From: Euryodendron excelsum
Lineage: Eukaryota; Streptophyta; Magnoliopsida; Ericales; Pentaphylacaceae
NCBI GenBank assembly: GCA_033060915.1
Contig: CM065387.1
Location: 28,512,001 to 28,576,000 of the forward strand
Reading direction: 5' to 3'
Length of the DNA: 64,000 nt
The notes below the pieces were generated by a model, which searched no databases, was not told the origin of the DNA, and was given only the letters and a program-made list of their open reading frames with translations. The stretch's first letter is position 1. The number at the start of each line of letters is the position of its first letter. Both the position numbers and the translations under genes were made by a program. Positions 53,461 through 64,000 of the stretch are shown here, piece by piece.

Positions 53461-56400
53461 TGTCGCGCCCTGATTTTTCGCACTCGAGAAATACACACAC
53501 AAGCGGAAAAAATACTATACTCTCTTGTTAGAACTCACCCTTCTAGAAGAATGAGTGTGACTAGATTTGAATTGAAAATTGATTTTGAATAAAGGGCTTT
53601 TAGAAAAAGTTTTGGAGTCGCCACCTAACTTGATTAAGGTGAGTTAGGTCACCTAAAAACTAAGCACAATCCGAAGACCACACTTAGGGTTTTTGGAAAA
53701 TGATTTTGAAAATACCACCTCAAGAGAGGGTTTTTAAGAAAAACAGGTTGTTTGGCAACCTTTAGAAAACATCTAGCCTTTTTTTGAAAAATAACTCCTT
53801 TTGGTCTTTGAAATCAGTGATTCTAGGTTCGGAGGTTGGTTACGTATAGGAAAGACACACTAAGCCATCACCTTACCCCGCCCTTTCGGTACCTACATGT
53901 CAATCTATCCTAAATGCACCTATGAGAGTCTTCAGCTAACAAACTGTTCAATCCTATTCATTTTGAAAAACAATGTTTAAAAAGAAACTAACATGATGCA
54001 TGATATGCATGTGCAAAAAAAGAGACTTGATTTAGAAAATAGATTTGAAAAGAATTTGATTTGAATTGAAAAGAAAGAGATAGAAGCTTGAATTTGGAAA
54101 AATGGTTTTGGAAATTAAAATTGAAGATTGAAAATAGAAATGAATCATGGAATTGGAAACTTGAAGAAAATTGTAGGATTGAAGATTGGAAAGAAATTGT
54201 AGAAATAGAAACTTGAAGAATGTTGTGGAATTTGAGATTTGAAAAATATGGAGGAATTTGAAATTTGAAAGAAGTTGTGACCGCACCCATGAGGGTTGCC
54301 TACGTATCCTTTGGGAGGAATCAGGTCAGTCGTAGTTCGGACAAGAGTCCGATAGAAGATAGAAGGTTGGTTTGGAAGAAAGAGATTTTGATTGGAAAAA
54401 AGATTTGATTTGAACTTAGAATAGAATATTGGAAATTGGAATTGTTTTGGAAAGATTGAGGTTTAGAAAATCTAGACTTAGGAAAAAGAAGAGACTCAAG
54501 AAAGACTTGACTTGGAAGGGTTTAGGAAAGATTTGACTCGAATGTTGGACTTGGAAGATTTAGGAAATGATTTGAATTAGGAAAGGTCCGATTTAGGAAA
54601 GTTTCATTTTTGTAAAGTTTCGGAATTAGGAAAGATTCAACTTAGTAAAGTTTCGAAATTAGGAAAGTTTTGAAATTAGGAAAGTTTTGAATTAGGAAAG
54701 TTTCAACTTAGGAAAGTTTTGAATTTGAAAAGTTTAGAAAATAAGGAAGTTTTGAAAATAAGAAAGTTTTGAGTTTAGAAAGTTTTGAAATTTGGAAAGA
54801 TTTGAAATTTAGAGAATTTAAGATTTAGAAAGTTTTAGAGTTTGAATTTTAGAAAATCTTGAGATTAGTGAAGGTTTGAGTTTAGGAAAGATTTGAAAAC
54901 TTAGGTTTGGAAAGTTAAGATTTGAAAGGGGGTAGAGTTAGGAAAGGGTTGAATTAGGAAAAATGTGGAAGTTGAGTTTTAAAATTTAGAAAAGATTTTT
55001 ATGTTCTAGTTTTGGAAACCTAAGATTTAGGAAAGAAGAAGATTCAAAAGGAGTTGAATTAGGAAAGATTTGGATTAGGAAGGAATTGGATTTTGTTGCT
55101 AAAAGAGAAGGTTTGATTTTGTTTCAAAAAACGGAGGATAAGATCTAGTTTCCTAAACAGGAAGATTTGATTTGGTTTCCTAAAGGGAAGATTTAATTTG
55201 ACAAGGATTTGGAGGACTATAGTTTTGACGTAGAAAATAAGTTTTGGAAATGTGTATAGTTTGGATGTGAAAAGGAAGATTTTGGAAACCTAGGTTTTAA
55301 GGCAAGTTTAAAAATCATGTTTTTGGAAAGAAAATTAGGGTTTCCTAATTGTGGGTTCTAGGGCTTGACTTGGGCTCTAAGGAAAGAGTTTTTTAGAAAG
55401 TGCGTTTTTTGAAAACGAGGATTTTTGGAAAGAAAACCTAGAGAGGAATTTCCAGAAGATGAGTTTTGAAAAGAGAGTTTTTGGAAAGATTTTTAGAGAG
55501 AGTTTTTCTAGGAAGGAGACCTAGGGAACGTTTTTGGGAAAGTGTGTTTTGAGGAGAGTATTTTGGAAAGGAGTTGAAAAAGAGAGTTTTGAAAAATAGA
55601 TTTTTGGAGGGAGTTTTTGAAAACAACTTTGAAAAGGAGAGTTTTAGGAAAGTATGTTGAAAAAGAGATTTTTAAGAAGAGAGTTTTTGGGAAGTATACA
55701 AACGTCTCACTTTCCTAAAGCGATTCTAACCATAAGAAGGCTAGAACCACTTTAAGAAAGTGGTTTTGAAAACAGCAAGGGTTGAAATATGGACTATGTT
55801 GCTCACTTTAAATGTAACACTTTCCTAAAGTAATCCTAGCCAGGAAAAAGCTAGAATCACCCTAGGATTGTGATTTTGAAAAGGAAATTTTGATGCAATT
55901 TTGAAAACAAGTTTGAAAACAATTTTGAAAACGAGTTTGAAAACGATTTTTGGAAGATGCAAGATCATGATATGCACAATGCAAATTTGGGGTCGTGAAC
56001 GTACAAGGTTAAGGCTTCACCACATAATCAAGGGGGCCGAACCTACGTGGTCTCCGATTAGCCTAAAGGAATGCCCCCGACACGGTGACCCTCCACTAGT
56101 CAAATCCTACACATGGACCGGGAGTCCCCTTGTTTAAAGCATGCAAAGAAAGGGAGGAAAGAGATGGGAGATTAAAATAGAGAAAATCCAAGTGGTTTAG
56201 GAGAGAGAAGGGAGAAGGGGAAGTGCAGAAATTTAAAGAGAAAGCCTACCGTATGTCTTGTTTATTTTGCGCGCCTTGCTTGTCTTCGGTCTTCATCTTG
56301 ATCTTCGTCTTCAATCCTCAAGAGTTGTCTTCAATCTTCAAACTTCAGATTGCAACTCTTCAAGTCTTCAAAGGAGGGTTGGAGGCTAGTGTATAAGTGT

Positions 56401-57722
56401 ATGGGGGTGTGCATGAGTGTATAGAAGGCTAGGGTTTAGTGTATGGTGGTTAGGGTTTGGAAAACCTAAGGAAGCTAGGGTCTAGGGAGTGTTCGAGCTC
56501 TGTATATCGAATATTGGGGTTTCTAGACTAAGTTTGCGGGCCTCCTTCACCCTGGAAGAGGCTTTGTATTTATAGAGATGGGAATGCACTGGAGCCTATT
56601 GCAGTAGCGCTAGGCCAAACATTCCTAGTAGCGCAAGACTATTTTTTAGCTTAGCACCATTACTAGCAGTGCCATCCATTTAGGAAATGTTTAAGGTCGG
56701 CAGGCAACGTATCTTTGACTGGATTTGGGCGCCTGTACTAGTGACTGCCATGCAATTTTTAGCCTAGCATCACTAGGAGTGACTCCGGAAGTCTAGGAAT
56801 GATTTGAGGGACCGAAAATGGCCCGAAAGGCTGGAAAAGAGTAGGAACACCTAAAACAGCGTCCCGGAGGCATTTGGCTTGAAAAATGAGGGTAGGATGT
56901 GTCAGAAGGGTTGATCGGGCCTTTGGGGGCAAAACAGTCAATCGGATCGGGAAGTTGCCGGGATGGACTCGGACCATCCCGGAAGAAGACTCGAGATTTG
57001 GAAATATTATTTAGAATGTTCCCAAAGGTTGCCGGTTTGATTCCCAGAGCCAGTGTGCTCGGAAAAGGCGATTGGCCTACCAGGGGCAAAACGGTCATTT
57101 TGCACCGGGTTTGCCGGAACTGACTCGGAATGATCCGGAAAGGTAAAGAAAGGTTGAGAATACTATAAGAAGCAGTCTCAGATGATTACCGGTTTGATAC
57201 CTAGAGCCGGTATGGTCGGAAAAGGAGACCGGCCCACCAGGGGCAAAACGGTCATTTTGTACCGGGTTTGCCGGAACTGACTCGGAATGATCCGAAAGGA
57301 TAAAGAAAGGTTGAGGACACTATAAAAAAGCATTTTTGGGAAGTTACTGGTTTGATACCCAGAGCCGGTGTGGTAAGAAAAGGAGACCGGCCCATTAGGG
57401 GCAAAACAGTCATTTTGTACCGGGTTTGCTCGAATGGCTCAAAATGATCTGGAAAGGTAGAGGAGGGTTAAGAATACTATAAGAAGCATTCTCGGGAGGT
57501 TACCGGTTTGATACCCGGAGCCGGTGTGGTTGTCGTGGCATTCGGATGCCTAGGGACAAAATGGTCATTTAGCTTTAAGTGGGCCCTACGGGCCCGGGAA
57601 GCGACTGGTGGACTAAATTCAAGTTAAAAAGGCGGACTTAGAGTCTAAATATGCATGTGATGTGTGAAAGTGAGCTTGGTCAGCCCAGAGATTGTCGAGC
57701 GGGCAAAAATGGGGTGTTTACA
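53461..57722 (-). repeat. 5' LTR of E4 (4,262 bp)
   Basis: Near-identical in layout to 31,691-35,997. In element orientation it starts TGTAAACACCCCATTTTTG, with one change from the family TGTAAGC, and ends AGGGCGCGACA. The 157-bp repeats lie at about 56,890-57,540. The GGCGCC palindromes upstream of TATA are decayed in this copy (56,590-56,675). Confidence 0.85.
56567..56574 (-). promoter_or_regulatory. TATA box of the E4 5' LTR
   Basis: TATAAATA on the minus strand, aligned with the boxes in the other LTRs. It would drive the gag transcript. Confidence 0.6.
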
Positions 57723-57727
57723 GGGCA
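57723..57727. repeat. Right target-site duplication of E4
   Basis: GGGCA, matching 31,686-31,690. Confidence 0.9.
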
Positions 57728-57833
57728 CTCCCATGCTCTTATGGTTGTGGGAGAGAACTTCGTGAGCCTTACCAAACTCCAGTCGAGGGTCAATGCTCAT
57801 TTTCGGGAATATGCTTCATTATTTCAGCTTTGA
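57728..57833 (+). pseudogene. Antisense plant-mobile-domain-like ORF in E3, last part
   Basis: With one copy of GGGCA counted, the frame ending at 31,690 (KIREG) runs on without a break through HALMVVGENFV to a TGA at 57,831-57,833. This shows that E4 inserted into this ORF. The last residues are YASLFQL. Confidence 0.6.
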
Positions 57834-60555
57834 GCGATCAGACACTTATTTGTTACTCTCCTTTTTCAGCATATATGGTATCTTGAGTCAAGAGTCATTT
57901 GATTGGGGAGGTCGAGGGTGGGCCATTGCCCCATTCTCTGTTTCTTGTCGGTCATGGAAATCTAAACTTTCTGAGGTGTATAACAGTGTTGTAGATGTCT
58001 GAGTGGTGGCTTTAGCTCTTTTTTTCATTTTACCTTGTTCCCTATTTCTTATTTGAGAGAGAGAAAGCCATAGAGTTAGTTTTGTACAAAAACAATTTTA
58101 CCCTGGTAAAGGGCGCCATTTTTTATTTTTTATTTTTTATGATGATTGCACATGGGATTAAATGCATAATTTATTTTTTTTATGAATGCACAGGTTCACA
58201 CAGAAGTGGAATTGAATGCATGTTATACTTTTGGATAATGCAGATATAGGAATCAAATTGAATGCAATGTCCCCCCCCCCCCTTTTTTTTTTTTGGTTGT
58301 AAATGCACGGATTTATGACCTACTTCCTTACGAATGAACAGGTTCATGCAGGAATGTAATTTAATGCATGTTTTACTTTTGAATGAATGTACATGCAGGA
58401 ATGCATGCCATGCTTTTTGATGAATACATGAATAGATACAAACTACACATAAATTTAAATGGATGTACAGATTTTACAGCCAAGGATGCATTAGTAATAC
58501 ATGTATATAAGCTATTTACAAATAAGGTCCCAGAATTGCCCCAGGGCCCATACTCTCAGGATTCTGTCCCATTTCGTTTTGTCCCATTCTCATCGGGGTG
58601 TGATATCATTTTCACCACTCTTTAGGAATCTTAACCTTTCGGTTTACTATTCTATCCCTACTTTCTACAGGGTTACTGTTTAAGATTTTTCTGATCTCAC
58701 TTGGTTTTCTCTCTCAAATCTCCAAAATGACACCATGGCTCGAGCGACAACTCACATGCCTTTTGCAGAGCGATAAATAGCCAAGCCCTCAATCCGAGAA
58801 GACTTCTTTTAGGACCGTAATGTAGGCTGAGTTTAGAGATTATAAGAAACGAAGGGATATTTTGGCTCAAAGATCTTCTTTTAGTGGGTTGTTTAAACCA
58901 AAACCATCTGAGCACACCTTGGAGCACGAGATTGCCTCTTGCATTCCCTTCCAGTTCTCCTTTCTCAGCCTAGTTATCTTGGTATTGTTCAGGCTTATTT
59001 GGACTAAGTAATTTTCTTTGATCAGAGAGGACTTTAATTTGGACTGTAACGTAGGCTAGGTTAAGGGGTTTATGGATGAAAAGGATGCGCAGGCTCAAAT
59101 TGGATGTTGTTTATAATAGGGTTTAGATTCACACCATCCTTAGTCAGTCTTCCAGCGGGGTTTCGTCCCTGGATATCCTCCTCTAGTTTTAGCAACACGT
59201 CTGGCTCATTTAGATCAAGCAATCCTTTTCAATTGGAGAGGACTTTAATAGGTCGTAATGTAAGCCACGGTTTCGGGTTTTATAAGAAAGGGTAAAGGCT
59301 CAAACCTATTACTTCTACTTAGTAGCTTTGTTACCTAGGATCACCTTTGAATTTTCTCTTTTGCAAGAGGAGTTGACCTTTCTTGTAACTTTTGACCTTC
59401 TTAGTCTGACATTTGCCCCTTTTCTTTCTTTCCTCCTTTTTTTTTTTTAACTTCCGTCTTTCCTATATGCTTTTCAAGGTAGCACAAACATGGTTCTTTT
59501 TCAGTCTTTTCTTTGATATGCCCCCTTTTTTTTTCAAGCATTTCTACAACTTCTTTTTCTCTAATCCTTTCCTTAGCATTTCGATTTAACACATTGTGGA
59601 CGGTGATCCCTAGGTTAGGATGTTTTCTGAAAAGAAAAGGTAACCGGTTCAATAGGTTTGACAAGGGTTGCTTTTAATTGTATGGGAAATGGAATGAGGG
59701 CCTTTCTTCATTTTGAATAAGATTGCTTGATCCATAGAGCTTTCACGTTACTTCAACTTAATGGTCGATGACGTTCTCTGCTAGATCTTTCTGCTGCCTG
59801 TCTGCCCTAGTGTGGGGGGATGGTTTCGGATTGGGGTTGACAAAACAAAAAAAAAAAAAACTTCCACTTTCTGCGAGGCACTAGTGGGTTAAGCAAAGGG
59901 GATATTTTTGTGTATAGTAAAAGAATTGAGGGCCTCTAATCATTTCAAATTGAATTGCTTAGTCCATAAAGCCTTTGTATAAAATTTAGACAATATTCCT
60001 AGGGATGAGGTGTTTCTGTCAGTGAACCCCTACAAGTTCTATCAAATCAACTATTTTGTGCTTACCCCAATGTGGGGTATGGTTCTTGGTTTGGGAATAT
60101 CTAAGAAGAAATTATGTACGGCTCTAGTGGGCTAAGCGAATGTTAGTGTTTATTTGGGATAAATAGAACAATGACTTCTCATCATTTTGGGAACTCGGCT
60201 GCCCATCGCCTAGCCAGGATATCATGTAAGCGTCGTCTTTTCAATAAAATTCGCACTTCTTTATTGAGATTGTTTTCTTTCTATCTCTCACTCTCTCTAT
60301 GTCTCTTAAAGGTTTTAACCCCTTTTTGAATGGGTTGCCCATGCTATCCCATCCTTTAAGTCGAGTCATTTACCAAATGGGAAAGAATCCCTAAACGCCA
60401 CAATCGTCCACAAGAGTATGAGGCAAAGTGAATAAACTAGGAACTACTTATTTTCATTTAAAAACATGATTACATAGCATGCAGTGTTTATTTAAAGAAT
60501 ATATGCAAGAACTAGAAAGATGAAAGGAAAATAAATGAATTTTATGAAAACCTCT
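57834..60555 (-). other. E3 interior, conserved non-coding
   Basis: Aligns over most of its length with the three interior pieces of E4 (37,121-37,601, 42,999-44,618, 49,862-50,519), and so preserves the sites as they were before S1 and S2 inserted. It contains C- and T-runs at 58,270-58,294 and the same diverged 220-bp units (about 58,795, 59,020, 59,240). Confidence 0.65.
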
Positions 60556-60985
60556 CTTTTCTAGTGGACCTCTTGGTGAGAACCCCTATCAAGGTTTTGA
60601 AGCTATGTCAACTTCTTCGATATTTCTTGCTCTGGGTGTATCACCAAACGATGGAGGACGGATTGACGGATCTTCTGCAGTGTTTAGCATGCATTTGGAA
60701 GTTAGGAGATTCTTTTGTAGTAATGCATGGGTCTGACAAAACTTTACAAACGATAAAGCCCTCTTCTACAGGGACGGTGATCGTTGCAGCATGGTGTGGA
60801 GGTAACGTCTTGTTGATGGATGACTAGCTCTTCTTGCTCCCTAATATAAGTTTGGCCTCTTCTAACAATTAGACTCATCCTTTCATGAGTTTGAATTTAG
60901 TGGGGGTACTAGAAGGATTCCATGAATTCAGTTGTGCTCTTTGACCTACAAAAAGAAAAAGAAAAACAGAATGCAGTCAGCATGT
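60556..60985 (-). other. E3-specific segment where gag would be
   Basis: From about 60,556 the sequence no longer aligns with E4, where the gag stop lies. Short frames occur on both strands (one plus-strand frame of 87 codons at 60,564-60,827) but none resembles gag or pol. It may be a decayed pro/pol remnant or foreign filler. Confidence 0.4.
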
Positions 60986-61500
60986 GGAGTTGGAGGTTCT
61001 ATGCGATACATGTCCTATGAAGGTCCCTTCTTTGAGGGAATCTAAGCATGATGACAAGTCCATTTTGGAGGTGGGGTTTTGCCCCTATTATGCAATACAA
61101 TACCTCTTCGACGTGGGCCAGTTGATGTTTTCTTATTTGTGCAATCCCGCCTCCATGGACTGAGAGAGATTTGGGCCTCTCTCGAGATATGGTTCTATGC
61201 ATGCTATGAATCCTTAGGGTCTAAGAAACCGTAGGGGTTTTGGTAGGTTAGATTAACATGAGATTGGATTGCTCCTTTCTCTCTACAGTCGATTAGAAGC
61301 ATGATAATGAAATGACTTGAGTTTCTTGAAACTCTTGTCTCTGAATGGATATAGATGCATGAGCGTAAAAGAAGTAAACGTGTAAGCAACATGTTAATAA
61401 TAAGAGAGTGATTTAGAAAACCCCCTTCTTGTCTTGCTTTTGCCTTCGATTCTCTTGGTATTTGGAGATGAAGAGGGGGAGGATAGAAGACAAGAAACAA
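60986..61500 (-). repeat. Diverged extra copy of the leader in E3
   Basis: Shares TATGC-ATACATGTCCTA, CATTTTGGAGGT, TCCTTAGGGT and GACTTGAGTT-CTTG-AACTCTTG with the adjacent leader, in the same order but much diverged. E3 therefore has two leader copies in tandem. Confidence 0.6.
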
Positions 61501-62908
61501 GAGAAGAGTTAGTGCCTTTATTTGAAGATTTCTATGCAATGCATGTCCTAGGGGTGCCCCTACTTGAGAGAGAAACTAAACATGATGTATTTGCTCACTT
61601 TTGGAGATAGGGAATTTGCCCCTGTATGCAGATATCCTACTGTCAAGTGGGAACCTTCAGCCATCCATGCATTCATTCGCAAAAGTAAAAAGTACATTGA
61701 ATTTTGGGGTTTAAGATACAAAAGATTTGAAATACATTTCAACAAGGGGAAGGGAGCATTTTCCTTGGGACTTCCACATATCTAGTTTTACAAAGGAAAA
61801 ACCTAAACTACTTTTGAGTCTTCGGATTCGCCTGCATTGGATTTGATGTTGAGGAGGTCATTGGGAGACCTTGTTGATCGATTGCCCCTTGTCTTCTTGG
61901 CAATCCTATCTTCGTGAGCATAGAGGGATTGGGCCCCTCTTATTGAATGGTTTGGTATGCATGCCATAAGTCCTTAGGGTTACGTGAGAACCTTTAGGGT
62001 TTAGGTAGGTTTAATGCAAAGGAGAGTGACCTTGGTGTCACTCTCAATGGATTGATCATGTGCATGAGAATGTAGTGACTTGAGTTACTTGGAACTTTTG
62101 TCTTGACATGGAATATTGAATGCATGAACATGGATATACAAAGATTATAAGGAGAGAAAATGCAAGAGCAAAGTAAACGTGCATGTACGAGCAGTTAAAC
62201 AGGCATTATAACAGTATGAAAATAGTCATTATAATAGCAGGAATAGACAGGTATAAATGAAAGTAAGAGCAGTAGCCCTTTCCTCCATGGTTTTGAAAAC
62301 GGTGCTCGTGTCTTAAATCCGGCAGAGGTTCGACTTTGCATAGTGTCTATATGAGTATAAGGTTGAGGGTTGACTAATACGTCTTAAAAAGGCTCGGTCC
62401 CCGGATCTTCAAACCTAGGCCCACTCGCCGAGGTGGTGCCATGATCGGTTGGTGATCTGAGCGAAGGAACCATCAAGAGGCCGTAGGCAAGAAACTGAAA
62501 CAGCATCTTGCCCACAACCAATATACTGTTCCCCCTTTCTAACTAGAAAGGACATATCAGGGTAAAATGCAAGTATGCAAAATGCAGCTGCACATGCAGT
62601 GTGTGTGTGATTTTTAAAAGCGGAGGAAAGAGCCCAACAATTCCCATTCATCCTGTTCATCATATTCATGTATGGCAGTTAATAAAATTTAAACAACAAA
62701 CACACCTACAAAACAAAGATACAAGAGTTAGTATGTGGATGGCAAACATAATATAAGATAATATGAATAAATGCATGTTTTTTTTTTAAAAAAAATTTTG
62801 AAAATTTGGTTTTGAAAATTTAAAGTGAATAGGATTGAACAAGTTAATTGAAGACTATACATGGGTAAACGGCAAAAAGACATGACTAATGGTCTAACCC
62901 TCTAAGTG
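61501..62908 (-). other. E3 leader
   Basis: Closely aligned with the E1 and E4 leaders. The 62-codon leader ORF is present only in part here because an indel near 62,140 shifts it. Confidence 0.6.
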
Positions 62909-62926
62909 TCCCCAGTGGAGTCGCCA
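62909..62926 (-). other. Primer binding site of E3
   Basis: The minus strand reads TGGCGACTCCACTGGGGA, two bases from the LTR end and identical to E1. Confidence 0.75.
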
Positions 62927-62928
62927 GC

Positions 62929-64000
62929 TGTCGCGTCCAGATTTTTCGCACTCGAGGAATACACACATAAGCGAGAAAAATGCTGTACTCTCTTGTTAGA
63001 ACTCACCCTCCTAGAAGAATGAGTGCGACTAAGTTTGAATTGAAAATTGATTTGAATGAAGGGCTTTTAGAAAAGATTTGGAGTCACCACCTAACTTGAT
63101 TAAGGTAAGTTAGGTCACCTAAAAACTAAGCATAATTCGAAGACTACACTTAGGGTTTTTGGAAAAAGATTTTGAAAATATCTCCTCAAGAGAGGGATTT
63201 TAAGAAAAACAGGTTGTTTGGCAACCTTTAGAAAACATTTAGCCATTTTTGAAAAATAACTCCATTTTGGTCTTTGAAATCAGTGATTCTAGGTTCGGAG
63301 GTTGGTTACGTGTAGGGAAGACGCACTAAGCCATCACCCTACCCCGCCTTTTTGGTACCTACATGTCAATCTACCCTAGATTCACCTATGAGAGTCTTCA
63401 ATTAACAACTATCCAATCCTATCCACTTTAGAAAACAATGTTTAAAAATATAATGCATGATATGCAAGTGCAAGAAAAGAGAATTGAAAAATAGATTTGG
63501 AAAGAATTTGATTTGATTTGAAAAGGAAGAAATAGAAGTTTGAATTTGGAAAGAAGATTTTTGGAATTGAAAATAAAGATTTGAAAATAGAAATTTGGAA
63601 TTGGAAGTTTGAAAGTAGATTGGAGATTTGGAAAAATTTTGTAAAGATAGAAACTTGAAGAAGATTGTAGAATTGGAGATTTGAAAGAAGTTGTGACCGC
63701 ACCCATGAAGGTTGCCTACGTATCCTTTTGGAGGAATCAGGTCAGTCGTAGTTCGGACAAGAGTCCGATTGAAAATAGATTGATTTGGAAGAAAGAGATT
63801 GAATTGGAAATTAGATTAGAAGATTGAGAGATTGAACTTTGATTGGAAGATTTGAAAAGACTTGACTTTGGAAAACTTGGTTTTAGGAAACCTAAACTTA
63901 GGAAAGAGAGAATTTAGAAAGGACTTGAGATTTAGAAAGATTTGACTCGAATGTTGTACTTGGAAGATTTAGGAAAGGATTGGATTTAGGAAAGATTCGA
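62929..64000 (-). repeat. 5' LTR of E3, incomplete at the window edge
   Basis: The visible 1,072 bases match the 3' LTR at 25,035-26,100 closely (for example the shared AATACACACATAAGCGAG-like and TTTGGAAAGAATTTGATT stretches). The remainder lies outside the window. Confidence 0.8.

Larger units (their letters stand above)
31691..57722 (-). mobile_element. E4: complete Ogre/Tat-like Ty3/gypsy element, gag only, carrying two solo LTRs
   Basis: Both LTRs are present, with a 5-bp GGGCA duplication on both sides, PBS at 53,441-53,458 and PPT at 35,998-36,014. Without the solo LTRs S1 and S2 and their duplicated bases, the element is about 15.4 kb. Its interior codes only for gag; no protease, reverse transcriptase, RNase H or integrase motifs were found. 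The interior from 37,130 to 50,500 aligns with E3's interior, so it is the standard interior of this family and not a private deletion. The insertion split the antisense ORF of E3. Confidence 0.85.
25035..64000 (-). mobile_element. E3: Ogre/Tat-like Ty3/gypsy element, interrupted by E4, 5' LTR incomplete
   Basis: In minus orientation the parts are the 5' LTR (62,929 to beyond 64,000), PBS (62,909-62,926), duplicated leader, conserved non-coding interior (57,834-60,550), antisense ORF, PPT and the 3' LTR (25,035-29,569). E4 with its solo LTRs (31,691-57,722 plus a 5-bp duplication) lies inside. Without E4 the interior is about 7.3 kb. The start of the 5' LTR part visible here is nearly identical to the matching part of the 3' LTR, supporting a single element. 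No gag ORF or pol is visible. Confidence 0.8.

Noticed and set aside
60564..60827. 87-codon plus-strand ORF in E3
   Set aside because: It is antisense to the element, has no family resemblance, and has no counterpart in E4.

Overview
This window reads as nuclear DNA from a flowering plant, probably a dicot. It is AT-rich and intron-like, has plant TATA boxes and telobox motifs, and consists mostly of plant transposable elements. No bacterial-style operons, rRNA or tRNA genes were found. The species cannot be named from the sequence.

Positions 1-13,867 are intergenic DNA with DNA transposons. One host-type gene is present: a short secreted proline/arginine-rich protein at 1011-1901, whose reading frame resumes to 2201 after a single TGA. 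At 2835-10,337 lies a 7.5-kb CACTA (En/Spm) transposon with ACTACAAGAAATT ends, subterminal repeats, a transposase-associated-domain exon and a decayed Ptta/En/Spm-type exon. It is bracketed by an exact 22-bp direct repeat. A second CACTA-like fragment (10,494-10,945) and a 1-kb hAT-like element (11,451-12,448) follow.

Positions 13,868-64,000 form a nested stack of LTR retrotransposons. E1 is a truncated Ogre/Tat-like Ty3/gypsy element (13,868-21,301, minus strand). It is interrupted at 21,301/21,302 by E2, a SIRE/Maximus-like Ty1/copia element of which only the 3' part is visible. E2 is interrupted at 25,034/25,035 by E3, a second Ogre/Tat-like element (minus strand, 25,035 to beyond 64,000). 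E3 is interrupted at 31,690/31,691 by E4, a complete Ogre/Tat-like element (minus strand, 31,691-57,722, target duplication GGGCA). E4 carries two plus-strand solo LTRs, S1 (37,607-42,993, TGTAC duplication) and S2 (44,624-49,856, GGCCT duplication). With these removed, E4 is about 15.4 kb, with 4.3-kb LTRs and a 6.8-kb interior.

The gypsy elements share a PBS of the type reported for Ogre (tRNA-Arg), a GA-rich PPT next to an LTR start of TGTAAGCACCCC, and LTRs of 4.3-5.4 kb. None shows protease, reverse transcriptase, RNase H or integrase. Only gag remains, broken in E4 and truncated in E1, and E3 has an antisense ORF resembling the plant mobile domain. The non-coding interior is alignable between E3 and E4, so this looks like a non-autonomous family that moved using another element's enzymes. 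Its U3 regions hold arrays of dyad-symmetric repeats in which both arms change together, which is the most unusual signal in the window.
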